In this document: positions 16,691 through 25,903 of the stretch, in pieces
Numbering within the stretch: the first letter of the stretch is position 1
How the letters are laid out: the number at the start of each line of letters is the position of its first letter
Assembly: GCA_963745405.1 (NCBI GenBank)
Contig: CAVUWY010000002.1
Span: 2,170,001 to 2,234,000 of the forward strand
Direction: 5' to 3'
Length of the DNA stretch: 64,000 bases
DNA from: C-114 sp963745405
GTDB lineage: Bacteria > Chloroflexota > Limnocylindria > Limnocylindrales > CSP1-4
Notes under the pieces: model-generated
Database searches by the model: none
Told to the model about the DNA's origin: nothing
Seen by the model: only the letters and a program-made list of their open reading frames with translations
Position numbers and translations under genes: made by a program

Positions 16691-17667
16691 TGACGGTCCT
16701 GGCGCATGGCGCGACTGAGGTAGAACAGGATCGGGACGAGCGAGATCACGAGCAGGACCACCGCGATCGCCGAGCCGAAGCCGACGAGGCTCGCCTCGCT
16801 GATGCTGTTGTTCGTGATCAGGGTCGACAGGAGTTCGAGACCGTTCTTCCCGCCGTTGATGATGTAGGCGAGGTCGAACGCCCGGAGCGACTCGATGACC
16901 GTGATGACGAGGATCACGACATTGATCGGGGCCATGACCGGGAAGACGACCCGGAAGAACGTCTGCCGCTCGTTGGCGCCGTCGATGGCCGCCGCTTCCT
17001 TGAGCGCCGGGTCGACGCTCTTGAGGCCGGCGAGGTACAGGAGCATCACGTAACCGACCTGGCGCCAGCTCGCGGCGATGATCACGGCCCAGATGTTGAG
17101 GCTCGGGTCGCCCAGCCAGTTGATCTCGTCGCCGTTGGCCGTCCGCCCGAGTATCGAGTTGAGGAAGCCGTTATCCGGCGCGTATTGCAGCTGCCAGATG
17201 AATCCGATGAGCGCCAGCGACAGGACGACCGGGATATAGAACGCGGTCTGGTAGAAGCGGCTGCCGCGTATCTCGCGATCGAGGAGGACCGCGAAGAAGA
17301 TGCCGATCGGGGTGGCCACGAGGAGGAAGAAGCCGAGCCACAAGAGGTTGTGGCTGACGGCCGGCCAGAAGAAGAGGTACGAGAAGAAGAGCGTCTGGTA
17401 GTTCTTGAGGCCGACGAAGTTGCTGGCGTTGAGCCCCTGGATGCCCCGCCAGTCGGTGAACGAGAGGAAGACCGAGGCGACCGTCGGCCCCCAGACGAGG
17501 GCCAGGTCGAGGAAGACGGGGATCCCGACCATGAGGCCGAGGAGGATCTTGTCCCGGCGGGTGAGGACGCTGAAGTGGCGCCGGGCCTTCCGGATAGGAC
17601 GAGCCCCCGCTTCGCCCGGCACGAGGTCGGGTGAAGCGGGGGCCGCGTCTGCGCTCGTGGTGGCCAC
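16687..17667 (-). CDS. Carbohydrate ABC transporter permease (MalF-like)
   Basis: A 326-residue permease with an approximately 40-residue cytoplasmic N-terminus, six TM helices and an EAA loop (LKEAAAIDGANERQTFFRVV). Length and composition fit MalF/UgpA-type subunits of CUT1 transporters. It lies between the binding protein (35-base gap) and the MalG-like permease (4-base overlap). The substrate is inferred to be galactose or a galactoside from galK, galT and the DeoR regulator around it; the sequence alone does not show this. Confidence 0.92.
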   Translation of the reverse strand: MATTSADAAPASPDLVPGEAGARPIRKARRHFSVLTRRDKILLGLMVGIPVFLDLALVWGPTVASVFLSFTDWRGIQGLNASNFVGLKNYQTLFFSYLFFWPAVSHNLLWLGFFLLVATPIGIFFAVLLDREIRGSRFYQTAFYIPVVLSLALIGFIWQLQYAPDNGFLNSILGRTANGDEINWLGDPSLNIWAVIIAASWRQVGYVMLLYLAGLKSVDPALKEAAAIDGANERQTFFRVVFPVMAPINVVILVITVIESLRAFDLAYIINGGKNGLELLSTLITNNSISEASLVGFGSAIAVVLLVISLVPILFYLSRAMRQDRQ

Positions 17668-17702
17668 GACCGAAGGTTAGCCGATGACCGAAGTGGTCGG
17701 GA

Positions 17703-19127
17703 CTAGCCCGTCGGCGGGAGCCCGTCCCAGAATGCCTGGATCTGTCCCTGGAGCTTGGCCAGATCCTGCTTCGGATCCTTGAGGTAGCTCAGCAGGAAGC
17801 CCTGCATCCCGTTGGGCCCGGCGAAGTCCGGCCGCGTGTCGCGGTCGAGGAACTGGGTGATCTTCTGGGCGTCGCTGACGACCTGGACCGCCTTGGTCTG
17901 GAGCGGGCTGTAGGCGCTGACGTCAGCGTCCTTGGCGACCGCCAGGTTCCCGACCGCAGACTTGAGGAACAGGCTCTGAGTCGAGCCCTTCGCCCAGAAG
18001 CTGAGGTAGGCCTTGGCGGCGTCGAGGTCGGCCGTCAGGTTCGGCGACTTCGAGCTGATCATGTAGCCGTCGATCGGCGCGTCGAGCGCCTTCTCGGCGT
18101 CGTACTGGTTGCCGAAGTACGGGTACGGGAAGAAGTCGAGGTCGGCGAGGTCGGCCGGGTTAGTGAATGCACCGCCGACGAACAGGCCGAGCAGGTACAT
18201 CCCGGCCTTCTTCTGCTGCAGTGCAGCCGCCGCGTCGACCCACTTGCGGCCGGTGGCCGCGTCCTGGTGGTAGGGGAGGATCTCCGCCCACTTCTGGAAG
18301 ACCGTGGTGACCTTCGGATCGGCCCACTTGGCCTTGCCCGCCATAAGGTCGACGTGGAATTGGTACCCGTTGAGGCGGAGATTGAGGATGTCGAACGTGC
18401 CCATGGCCGGCCAGCCCTCGACGTCCGCGAAGGCGAACGGGATGAGGCCGTCCTTCTGCATCTGGACGCAGAGGGCCTTGAGATCGTCCCACGTGGCCGG
18501 GATCGTGTACTTCTTGTCCGCGAAGACGCTCTTCCGATAGAAGATCGCCCACGGGTAGTAGTCGGTCGGGATGAGGTAGGTCTTGCCGTCGTCACCGGTC
18601 GACGCGGCCTTGAATCCGGCCGTGAAGTTCGAGTCGACCGCCGCCCAGACGTCGTCGATCGGGGTGGCCAGCCCCTGGGCCGCGAAGAAGCGCATCCGGT
18701 AGCCGGAGAACCAGGTGAAGGCGTCGTCCGGGGTGCCGCCCAGATATGTCGTGATCTGGTTCTGGAACGTGGTGTGATCGACCAGGTTGTACTTGATCGT
18801 GATGCCCGTTGCCGCCGTGAAGGCGGTGTTGACGGCGGTCATGCCGTCCTTCTCACCCTGCGTATCGGTGTGATAGCTGCCCAGGGTGAGTGAGCCGGTC
18901 GCCGCGGAGCCGGCCGCGGAGGCCGCCGCGGAGGCCGGAGCCTGCGAGGCGGGCGGGGCCGCCGATGCGGCGGGGGAGGGGGTGGCCGCAGTGCTGCAGG
19001 CCGCCAGTAGCGCCGGGACCGCCGCGATACCGGCGACGCCGGCCATGCCCTTGAGGACAGCCCGGCGGCTGACCGTTCTCGAACCCATGTCCGCCAGTGG
19101 CGAACCGGGCGTCTCGGGGAATGCCAT
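17703..19127 (-). CDS. Sugar ABC transporter substrate-binding lipoprotein
   Basis: A 474-residue family 1 solute-binding protein. ATG 19127 follows GGAGGA by eight bases. The N-terminus combines a twin-arginine-like motif (SRRAVLKG) with a lipobox (VPALLAAC), then a Ser/Ala/Pro linker of about 45 residues. The mature domain starts near LTLGSYHTDTQGEKDGM and has the usual ABC-sugar blocks (PTDYYPWAIFYRKSVFAD, IPATWDDLKALC). It is probably exported folded by Tat and anchored by a lipid. It is divergent from the DeoR-type gene across a 239-bp regulatory region. Confidence 0.92.
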   Translation of the reverse strand: MAFPETPGSPLADMGSRTVSRRAVLKGMAGVAGIAAVPALLAACSTAATPSPAASAAPPASQAPASAAASAAGSAATGSLTLGSYHTDTQGEKDGMTAVNTAFTAATGITIKYNLVDHTTFQNQITTYLGGTPDDAFTWFSGYRMRFFAAQGLATPIDDVWAAVDSNFTAGFKAASTGDDGKTYLIPTDYYPWAIFYRKSVFADKKYTIPATWDDLKALCVQMQKDGLIPFAFADVEGWPAMGTFDILNLRLNGYQFHVDLMAGKAKWADPKVTTVFQKWAEILPYHQDAATGRKWVDAAAALQQKKAGMYLLGLFVGGAFTNPADLADLDFFPYPYFGNQYDAEKALDAPIDGYMISSKSPNLTADLDAAKAYLSFWAKGSTQSLFLKSAVGNLAVAKDADVSAYSPLQTKAVQVVSDAQKITQFLDRDTRPDFAGPNGMQGFLLSYLKDPKQDLAKLQGQIQAFWDGLPPTG

Positions 19128-19152
19128 CGAACGACTCCTCCTCAGAATCCGG

Positions 19153-19186
19153 TCCGTGCGAACATAATCCAACAGGACCGCACGGA
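19153..19186. promoter_or_regulatory. 8-bp inverted repeat in the leader of the sugar-binding-protein gene
   Basis: TCCGTGCG (19153-19160) and CGCACGGA (19179-19186) are perfect inverted arms around an 18-base spacer, placed just downstream of the -10 hexamer and 27 bases before the start codon. It could be an operator or a leader hairpin. The spacer edge contains CGAACAT (19159-19165), the half-site also found in the palindrome at 19252-19261. Confidence 0.55.
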
Positions 19187-19214
19187 TTGTCATTCGCCTG
19201 ATGATAGGTGTCAA
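19186..19214 (-). promoter_or_regulatory. Sigma-70-type promoter of the sugar ABC operon
   Basis: Reading the minus strand, TTGACA (19214-19209) is followed after exactly 17 bases by GACAAT (19191-19186). The -35 is perfect and the -10 matches four of six positions including the final AAT. It lies about 60 bases upstream of the binding-protein start codon. Confidence 0.65.
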
Positions 19215-19251
19215 GTGACTTTGGGCACATGCGTGCATTTCGGTGTCGAGA

Positions 19252-19261
19252 TGTTCGAACA
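19252..19261. promoter_or_regulatory. Palindrome TGTTCGAACA, candidate DeoR/GlpR-type operator
   Basis: A perfect 10-bp palindrome, TGTTCGAACA, lies in the intergenic region between the divergent binding-protein and regulator genes, about 40 bases upstream of the -35 of the sugar operon. GlpR-like DeoR-family proteins are known to bind sites built from TGTTCG/CGAACA half-sites, so it is a good candidate target for the adjacent regulator. Confidence 0.55.
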
Positions 19262-19366
19262 CGTTGACTTTCGGGTCGTTGTCCGCCAATCTCAACAAGA
19301 GCAGAGCATAGGTCGGGATCACGCAGAGGGACGCGGGGTGGACCGTAGCAGGGGAGGGCCGGTGAC

Positions 19367-20257
19367 GTGCTTGCACGGCAGCGCCAGGCCCTGATCGTCG
19401 AGCGAGTCCGGGAGGACGGCGCAGTCCGAGTCGCCGACCTCGTTCGGATGCTCGGCGTGTCCGATATGACGATCCGTCGCGATCTCGAGCTACTCCATGA
19501 CCAGGGCCTCCTCGAGAAGGTCCACGGCGGGGCCACTGCGCTGCCTGGTAGCTCGGTCTTCGAGCCCGGGTTCGCCGCCAAGGCGACCCTCCAGAAGGAC
19601 GAGAAGGACGCCATCGCCGCCGCCGCCGTCCTCCTCGTCGAGCCAGGCTCCGCCATCGGGGTGTCGGCCGGGACCACGACCTACGCCCTCGCCCGGGCCC
19701 TCGTGGAGGTGCCGGGCCTGACCGTGGTCACCAATTCCATCCCGGTCGCCGACGCCCTTCATGAGGCCGGCCGCGCGGACCAGACGATCATCCTGACCGG
19801 CGGCGTCCGAACCCCGTCCGATGCCCTCGTCGGGCCGTTCGCCGTCTCGGCCCTCCGCAACGTCCACCTCGACATCGTCTTCATGGGCGTGCACGGCATG
19901 GATCCCCGCTCCGGGTTCACCACCCCGAACCTGCTGGAGGCGGAGACGGACCGGGCCCTCATCGAGGCCGGCCGTCGGCTCGTGGTCGTCGCCGACAACA
20001 CGAAGTGGGGCGTCATCGGGATCAGCTCGATCGCCCGCTTCGACGAGGCCGACGTGCTCATCACGGACTCGGCCATCGATCCCGAGGCGAAGACGATCCT
20101 CGGCGGTCAGGTCCGCGAGCTCGTCGTCGTCGAGCCCGCTCTCGATGGCGGTCACTTCCATGGAGCCTACTCGGGCGGCCCGTCGGCGGATCGCCGCGCC
20201 GCCGGCCGAGCGGCGGTCTCGGCGCGGAGCGCGACCGCCTCGCTGGGCGCCGAGTGA
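19367..20257 (+). CDS. DeoR/GlpR family transcriptional regulator
   Basis: A 296-residue regulator starting at GTG 19367 (VLARQRQALIVERVREDG). The N-terminal DeoR helix-turn-helix contains VADLVRMLGVSDMTIRRDLE followed by LLEKVHGGA. The sugar-phosphate effector domain contains GVSAGTTTYALARALVEVPG and VADNTKWG. It is divergent from the sugar ABC operon and overlaps galT by GTGA (20254-20257), so it probably represses the local sugar genes, with a sugar phosphate as inducer. The last 30 residues are a variable tail. Confidence 0.9.
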   Translation: MLARQRQALIVERVREDGAVRVADLVRMLGVSDMTIRRDLELLHDQGLLEKVHGGATALPGSSVFEPGFAAKATLQKDEKDAIAAAAVLLVEPGSAIGVSAGTTTYALARALVEVPGLTVVTNSIPVADALHEAGRADQTIILTGGVRTPSDALVGPFAVSALRNVHLDIVFMGVHGMDPRSGFTTPNLLEAETDRALIEAGRRLVVVADNTKWGVIGISSIARFDEADVLITDSAIDPEAKTILGGQVRELVVVEPALDGGHFHGAYSGGPSADRRAAGRAAVSARSATASLGAE

Positions 20258-21322
20258 GCCCGTCCGCCACGGGGGTGCGGATCTTCGACGGACCACACCG
20301 ACGCTACGACCCGCTGGCGGACGAATGGGTCCTCGTCTCGGCCGGCCGGACGCACCGGCCGTGGCTCGGTCGCGAGGAGCGACCGGCCAACGAGATCCTG
20401 CCGGCCTACGACCCGGAGTGCTACCTCTGCCCCGGCAACGTCCGGGCGAACGGCGAGGCGAACCCGGCCTACGAGTCGACATTCGTCTTCACCAACGACT
20501 TCAGCGCCCTCACGCCCGGACTCGCCGACCGACCGGGTGGCCGACGGGCTCCTCGTCGCCGAGGGCGAGAGCGGCATCTGCCGGGTGATCTGCTTCTCGC
20601 CGCGCCACGACCAGGGCTTGGCCCGGATGTCGCCCGAGGCGGTCCGCAGCGTCGTCGACGTGTGGGCTACCCAGACCGCCGAGCTCGGTGAGCGCTACCC
20701 GTGGGTCCAGGTGTTCGAGAACCGGGGCAAGTCGATGGGCGCGTCGAACCCCCACCCGCACGGCCAGATCTGGGCCGGCTCGGCCCTGCCCCGGCAGGCC
20801 ACCCGCGAGGACGCCACCCAGCGCCGCCATCACGAGCTCGACGGGTCGGCTCCTCCTCCTCGACTACGCCGACCAGGAGGTCGGCGGCCAGCGGGTGGTC
20901 GAGATGGACGACGACTGGCTGGCCGTCGTCCCGTTCTGGGCGACGTGGCCGTTCGAGACGCTGGTCATCCCGCGCCGGCCGGTCGAGCGATTGCCCGATC
21001 TCGACGATGGGCAGCGTGACGCCCTGGCCAGGACCCTCATCCGGCTCCTCGGCCGCTACGACAACCTGTTCGACCAGCCGTTCCCGTACTCGATGGGCTG
21101 GCACCAGGCGCCCTTCCTCGTCCGGGCCGACGCGGCCACTGGCAGCTCCACGCCCACTTCCTACCGCCGCTCCTCCGCTCCACGGTCCGCAAGTTCATGG
21201 TCGGCTACGAGCTGCTCGCCGAGTCGCAGCGGGACCTTTCGCCCGAGGAGGCCGCCGAGCGGCTGCGGGCCGCCCAGCCGGTGCGTGGGCTGGCAGTCGA
21301 CGAGGGCGCCGCCTCGTCCTGA
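20254..21322 (+). CDS. galT: Galactose-1-phosphate uridylyltransferase (three frame breaks)
   Basis: GalT exchanges UMP between UDP-glucose and galactose-1-phosphate. The start GTG 20254 overlaps the regulator stop. Family marks are HRRYDPLADEWVLVSAGRTH, zinc ligands in CYLCPGN, and the active-site NPHPHGQIWA. The frame breaks near 20536 (+1), 20845 (+1) and 21135 (-1), and the rejoined pieces read on as normal GalT: VADGLLVAEGESGICRVICF, RLLLLDYADQEVGG and HWQLHAHFLPPLLRSTVRKF. No family block is missing at the joins, so sequence error is likelier than decay. Confidence 0.88.
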
Positions 21323-21492
21323 ACCCGCCCACGGTCGCGATCCGCGGCCGCACGCCTTGATCTCGGCCGATACCCACCCGCCCGGTGGTAGGTGTCACGC
21401 GATGCGGCGGCGCAGGTTCCTGGGCGGCGTTCAGCCACGTCCGCTGTGACCGCGGCCCGGTACGATGGGCCGAACGGCAGCGAGGAGTCCGT

Positions 21493-22923
21493 ATGCGGAT
21501 GTGGGGTGGTCGGTTCAGCGAGGCGAACGACCCGCGGGTGGCCGACTTCACTCGCTCGATCGAGCTCGATCGGGTCCTCGCCGACGACGACCTCGACGGC
21601 GTCGATGGCCCACGTCCGCGGTCTCGGCCGGGCGGGCATCCTCGACGAAGACGAGGTCGCGACGATCGTCGCCGGGCTCGAGGGCCTCCGCGCCGAGGTC
21701 GCGGCCGGGACGCTGGCCTGGGACGACATGCTCGAGGATGTCCACCTCAACCTCGAGGCGGCACTCGCCGATCGGATCGGTCCGCTCGGCGGCAAGCTCC
21801 ACACGGGACGCTCCCGCAACGACCAGGTCGCGACCGACCTGCGGCTGTGGCTGCGGCGGACGATCGACCGCCTCGACGGGGCCGTCCGCGACCTCGAGGC
21901 GGCACTCGTCGGTCTCGCCGAGCGCGACGGCGACCGCGGTCCTGCCGGGGACGACCCACATCCAGCCGGCCCAGCCCGTCCTCCTCGCTCATCACCTCCT
22001 CGCCTACGTCGAGATGCTCGAGCGCGATCGCGGCCGGCTCGCCGACGCGCAGCGACGGGCGAACCTCAGCCCGCTCGGCTCGGGCGCGCTGGCCGGGGCG
22101 GGCTACCCGCTCGACCGCGAGGCGACGGCCCGCGAGCTCGGCTTCGACGGCGTCGACGGCCAACTCGCTCGACGCGGTGAGCGATCGCGACTTCGTCGTC
22201 GAGTTCCTGGCCGCGGCCGCCCTCGCGATGGTCCACCTGAGCCGGCTCGCCGAGGAGATCACCTGGTGGTCGAACCCGCGCTTCGGGTTCGTCCGCGTCG
22301 CCGACGCATTCTCGACCGGCAGCTCGATGATGCCGAACAAGAAGAACCCCGATCCGGCCGAGCTCGTCCGGGGCCGGACCGGCGCGGGTCGTCGGCGCCC
22401 TCGCCGGGACGCTGACGATGATCAAGGGCCTGCCGCTCGCCTACCAGCGCGACCTCCAGGAGGACAAGGTCGCCGCTGTTCGATGCCGCGGCGACGCTCG
22501 AGGCGTCGCTCGGGGTGATGGCCGGCCTCATCGACACGTTGACGATCGACGGCGAGCGGATGCGGGCGGCCGCCGGCGAGGGCTACACGACCGCGACGGC
22601 GGTCGCCGACCTGCTCGTCGCGGCGGGGGCTGCCGTTCCGGGTCGCCCACCACGTCGTCGGCTCGCTCGTCGCCCAGGCCGAGGAGGCGGGCCTCGGCCT
22701 CGACGCGGTCCCCGACGCGATGGTCGGGCTCGCCCTCGGCTCGGCCGGCGACGCGACGGCCGGTGAGCTCGCCGCCGACCCGGGAATCGGGGACGCGATC
22801 CGGGCCGCCGCCGAGCTCGATGCCGCCCTCGCCGCCTGCGATGTGGTCGGCGGGACGGCTCCGACCCGGGTCGCGGCGGCCCTCGCCGCGGCTCGATCCC
22901 GGCTCGACGGCGCGCGGGCCTGA
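21493..22923 (+). CDS. argH: Argininosuccinate lyase (six +1 frame breaks)
   Basis: The last step of arginine synthesis, splitting argininosuccinate into arginine and fumarate. ATG 21493 follows GAGGAG and reads MRMWGGRFSEANDPRVADFT. After removing single extra bases near 21601, 21932, 22158, 22384, 22475 and 22629 the protein is continuous and typical: SMAHVRGLGRAGIL, KLHTGRSRNDQVATDLRLWL, GTTHIQPAQPVLLAHH, ANSLDAVSDRDF and the signature GSSMMPNKKNPDPAELVRG. The total length (about 474 residues) is normal. It is followed 3 bases later by the adenosine deaminase gene. Confidence 0.9.
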
Positions 22924-22926
22924 CCG

Positions 22927-24035
22927 ATGCTCGCCCTCGACACCATCCGGCAGGCGCCCGAAGGCGCTCCTCCACGACCACCTCGACGGCGGGCTCCGAC
23001 CGTCGACCATCGTCGACCTCGCCGCCGAGTACGGCTACGGCGGACTGCCGACGACCGACCCGGCGGAGCTGGCGGCCTGGATCCGCCGCGGCGCCGACCG
23101 CAAGTCGCTCGAGCTGTACCTCGAGACGTTCGCCCACACGATCGGGGTCATGCAGGAGCGCGACGCCGATCGTCCGGGTCGCCGCCGAGTGTGCCGAGGA
23201 CCTCGCCGCCGACGGCGTCGTGTACGCCGAGGTCCGCTACGCCCCCGAGCTCTCGGTCGAGCGCGGACTGACCCTCGACGAGGTCGTCGAGGCGAACCTC
23301 GAGGGGTTCCGCCTCGGGATCGGAGCGGGCCGCCGAGGCCGGCCACCCGATCGTCATGAAGGTGCTGTCACGGCGATGCGCCAGTTCGCCCGCTCGCGGG
23401 AGATCGCCGAGCTCGCCGTCCGCTGGCGCGATGCCGGCGTGGTCGGCTTCGACGTCGCCGGGCCCGAGGCGGGCTATCGGCCGACGCAGTACCTCGACGC
23501 GTTCGACTACATCCGCCACGAGAACTTCCACCTGACGATCCACGCCGGCGAGAGCTTCGGGCTGCCGTCGATCCGCGAGGCGCTCCAGGACTGCGGCGCG
23601 GAGCGACTCGGGCACGGGGTCCGGATCGTCGACGACATCACCGTCGAGCCCGACGGGACGATCGCCCTCGGCCGGCTGGCGACCTTCGTCCGCGATCGGC
23701 GGATCCCGCTCGAGATGTGCCCCACCTCGAACGTCCACACGGGTGCCGCCGCGTCGGTCGCCGAGCACCCGATCGACCTCCTCCGCCGCCTCCGCTACCG
23801 GGTCACGGTGAACACCGACAACCGCCTCATGTCGGACGTGACCCTGTCGAGCGAGTTCGCGGCGCTCGACGAGGCCTTCGCCATCGGTCTCGGCGAGATG
23901 GAGTGGCTGACGATCAACGCCCTGAAGTCGGCCTTCGCGCCGTTCGACGAGCGGCTCCGGATCATCAACGAGGTGATCAAGCCGGGCTACGCCCGGGTCC
24001 GTGCCGGCGAGGCCCGCGTCGTCACGTCGGGCTGA
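22927..24035 (+). CDS. add: Adenosine deaminase (four frame breaks)
   Basis: A zinc-dependent enzyme that deaminates adenosine to inosine in purine salvage. ATG 22927 reads MLALDTIRQAP, then after one extra base KALLHDHLDGGLRPSTIVDL (metal ligands HDH). Later marks are the HAGE motif in TIHAGESFGLPSIREAL, GHGVRI, CPTSNVHTGA and VTVNTDNRLMSDVTLSSEF. Breaks lie near 22970, 23168 and 23322 (+1) and 23366 (-1). Between them the sequence matches the actinobacterial/Chloroflexi-type enzyme of about 370 residues. It overlaps the next gene by one base. Confidence 0.9.
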
Positions 24036-24568
24036 TGGGCGACGCGCCCGCTGACCAGCCCGGCGGCCCATTGGGCCGGCTCGAGTGGGGCCGGCCGGCC
24101 GAGCCGATCCCGCCACCGCGGGGGCTGTGGCGCGAGCCGGTCCGCGCGGCGATCGGTCTCGCCTGTCTGGGGATCCTCGTCGCGGTGACCCAGCCGATGG
24201 CGTCGGGTACCACGCCGTTCGACGGTCCGGTGAGCGCCAACGCCCTCAGCGGAGTCGGCGACGGGACGCTGCTCGTGTTCGTCGTGGTCGGCATGGCAGT
24301 GGTCGTGTTCAACCGGGCGGCCGCCGAGAGCGAGCACCTCGTCCCGAGCCTCGTGCCGCTCGTGCTGGGGATAGGCGCCCTCCTCGAATTCGGCCTGGTC
24401 GCCCAGGGCGTCCAGTTCGCCATCGCCGACTGGGCCGCGCGCGGCGGATCGGGCGCCCCGACGGCTGCCTTCTACGTCCTCGGTGCTGCCGTCGCGGTTA
24501 TCGTCGTCGGCGGAGCGATCCTCACCTGGCGAGCGCGGCGGAGGGCTGCGGCCGCCAGGAAGTCCTGA
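24035..24568 (+). CDS. Hypothetical four-TM membrane protein
   Basis: A 177-residue protein with no family I recognise. ATG 24035 shares its first base with the add stop codon, so it is translationally coupled to it. A Pro/Gly-rich N-terminus of about 35 residues precedes four predicted TM segments (AAIGLACLGILVAVTQP; GTLLVFVVVGMAVVVF; LVPLVLGIGALLEFGLV; FYVLGAAVAVIVVGGAIL) and a short Arg/Lys-rich tail. It is the last gene of the argH-add run and converges with argG. Confidence 0.7.
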   Translation: MGDAPADQPGGPLGRLEWGRPAEPIPPPRGLWREPVRAAIGLACLGILVAVTQPMASGTTPFDGPVSANALSGVGDGTLLVFVVVGMAVVVFNRAAAESEHLVPSLVPLVLGIGALLEFGLVAQGVQFAIADWAARGGSGAPTAAFYVLGAAVAVIVVGGAILTWRARRRAAAARKS

Positions 24569-24618
24569 GCCACCCGGGTGTCCTGAGCCGGCCCGGCCAT
24601 GCCACTGCCAGGCGGGGG

Positions 24619-25903
24619 TCAGGCGGTCGCGGGCTCGTGGTCGACGACCGTCGTCGGCAGGCCGGCCAGGAGCGGCTCGGTCCACGTCCAGGCGGCGCCG
24701 TGGCGGGCCCCGACCGCACCGTGGCGAGCGGCCTCGGTCCGCAGCGGCAGGCCGAAGATCTCGATGAAGCCCACCGCGGCCGCGTGGTCGAACGCGTCGT
24801 CCGCGTCGTACGTCGCCAGCGTCTTCTCGTAGAGCGACAGCGGTGAGCGTCGCCCGGTGACGATCGCCTGGCCGTGGTCGAGGCGGACCCGGACATCGCC
24901 GGACACGACCCGCTGGGACGAGGCTACATAGCCGCGCAGGTCGCGATGGAGGGCGCTGAACCAAAGGCCGTCGTAGGTGAGGCGGGCGAGCTCGTCGGCG
25001 ACGAGCCGGTCGAAGCGGAGGGTGTCCTTCGACAGGGTCATGCCCTCGAGCGCGCGGTGGCCGGCGTGGAGGATCGTCGCCGCCGGTGCCTCGTAGATCT
25101 CGCGGCTCTTGATGCCGACGAGGCGGTCCTCGACGTGGTCGATCCGGCCGACGCCGTGGGCCCCGCCGAGGACATGGAGCCGCTCGATGAGTTCGACCGC
25201 GGCGAGGCGCTCGCGGTCGATGGCGACCGGGATGCCGCCCTCGAACGCGATCGTCGATCTCGGCCGGGGCCGGCGCGGCCGACGGGGCGACGGTCCATTC
25301 GTAGGCGTCGTCGGGCGGGGTCGTCCACGGATCCTCGAGTACGCCGGTCTCGCAGGAGCGACCCCAGAGGTTGACGTCGATCGAGTACGGCGACGCCTTC
25401 GTGATGGGGATCTCGATCCCGCGCTCCTGGGCGTAGTCGATCTCCTGATCACGCGACAGGCCCATCCCGACCCGCATCGGGGCGACGACCTCGAGCCCCG
25501 GATCGAGGGCGTGGACGGCGACGTCGAAGCGGACCTGGTCGTTGCCCTTGCCGGTGCAGCCGTGGGCGACCGCGTCGGCGCCCTCGCGCTGGGCGACCTC
25601 GACGAGGAGCTGGGCGATGAGCGGCCGGGCGAGGGCCGTCGCCAGCGGGTAGACGCCCTGGTAGAGGGCGTTGGCCTGGAGATGGGGCCAGACGAAGTCC
25701 GTGGCGAAGCGGTCCCGGGCGTCGACGACGTACGCGCGCGAGGCGCCGGCCGACATGGCCCGACGCTCGACACCCTCGCGGAGCGAGCCGCCACCGACGT
25801 CGACTGTCAGCGTCACCACCTCGACGTCGTGTCGCTCGCGCAGCCAGGCCACGGCGACCGACGTGTCGAGCCCACCCGAGTAGGCGAGGACGACCTTGTT
25901 CAT
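24619..25903 (-). CDS. argG: Argininosuccinate synthase (one +1 frame break)
   Basis: Joins citrulline and aspartate using ATP. The N-terminus MNKVVLAYSGGLDTSVAVAW carries the PP-loop SGGLDTS. Later blocks are GADAVAHGCTGKGNDQVRFD, ITKASPYSIDVNLWGRSCE and KSREIYEAPAATILHAGHRA. One extra base near 25255 separates PAPAEI from TIAFEGGIPVAIDRERL; both halves are well conserved. After correction it has about 427 residues. It is the last gene of the argC-J-B-R-G operon and overlaps the argR stop (ATGA at 25900-25903). Confidence 0.92.

Noticed and set aside
20536..25255. Programmed +1 frameshifting
   Set aside because: There are up to nine shifts in one small gene, no shared slippery motif or stimulator, and the same genes in other bacteria need none. 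Sequence error explains it better.
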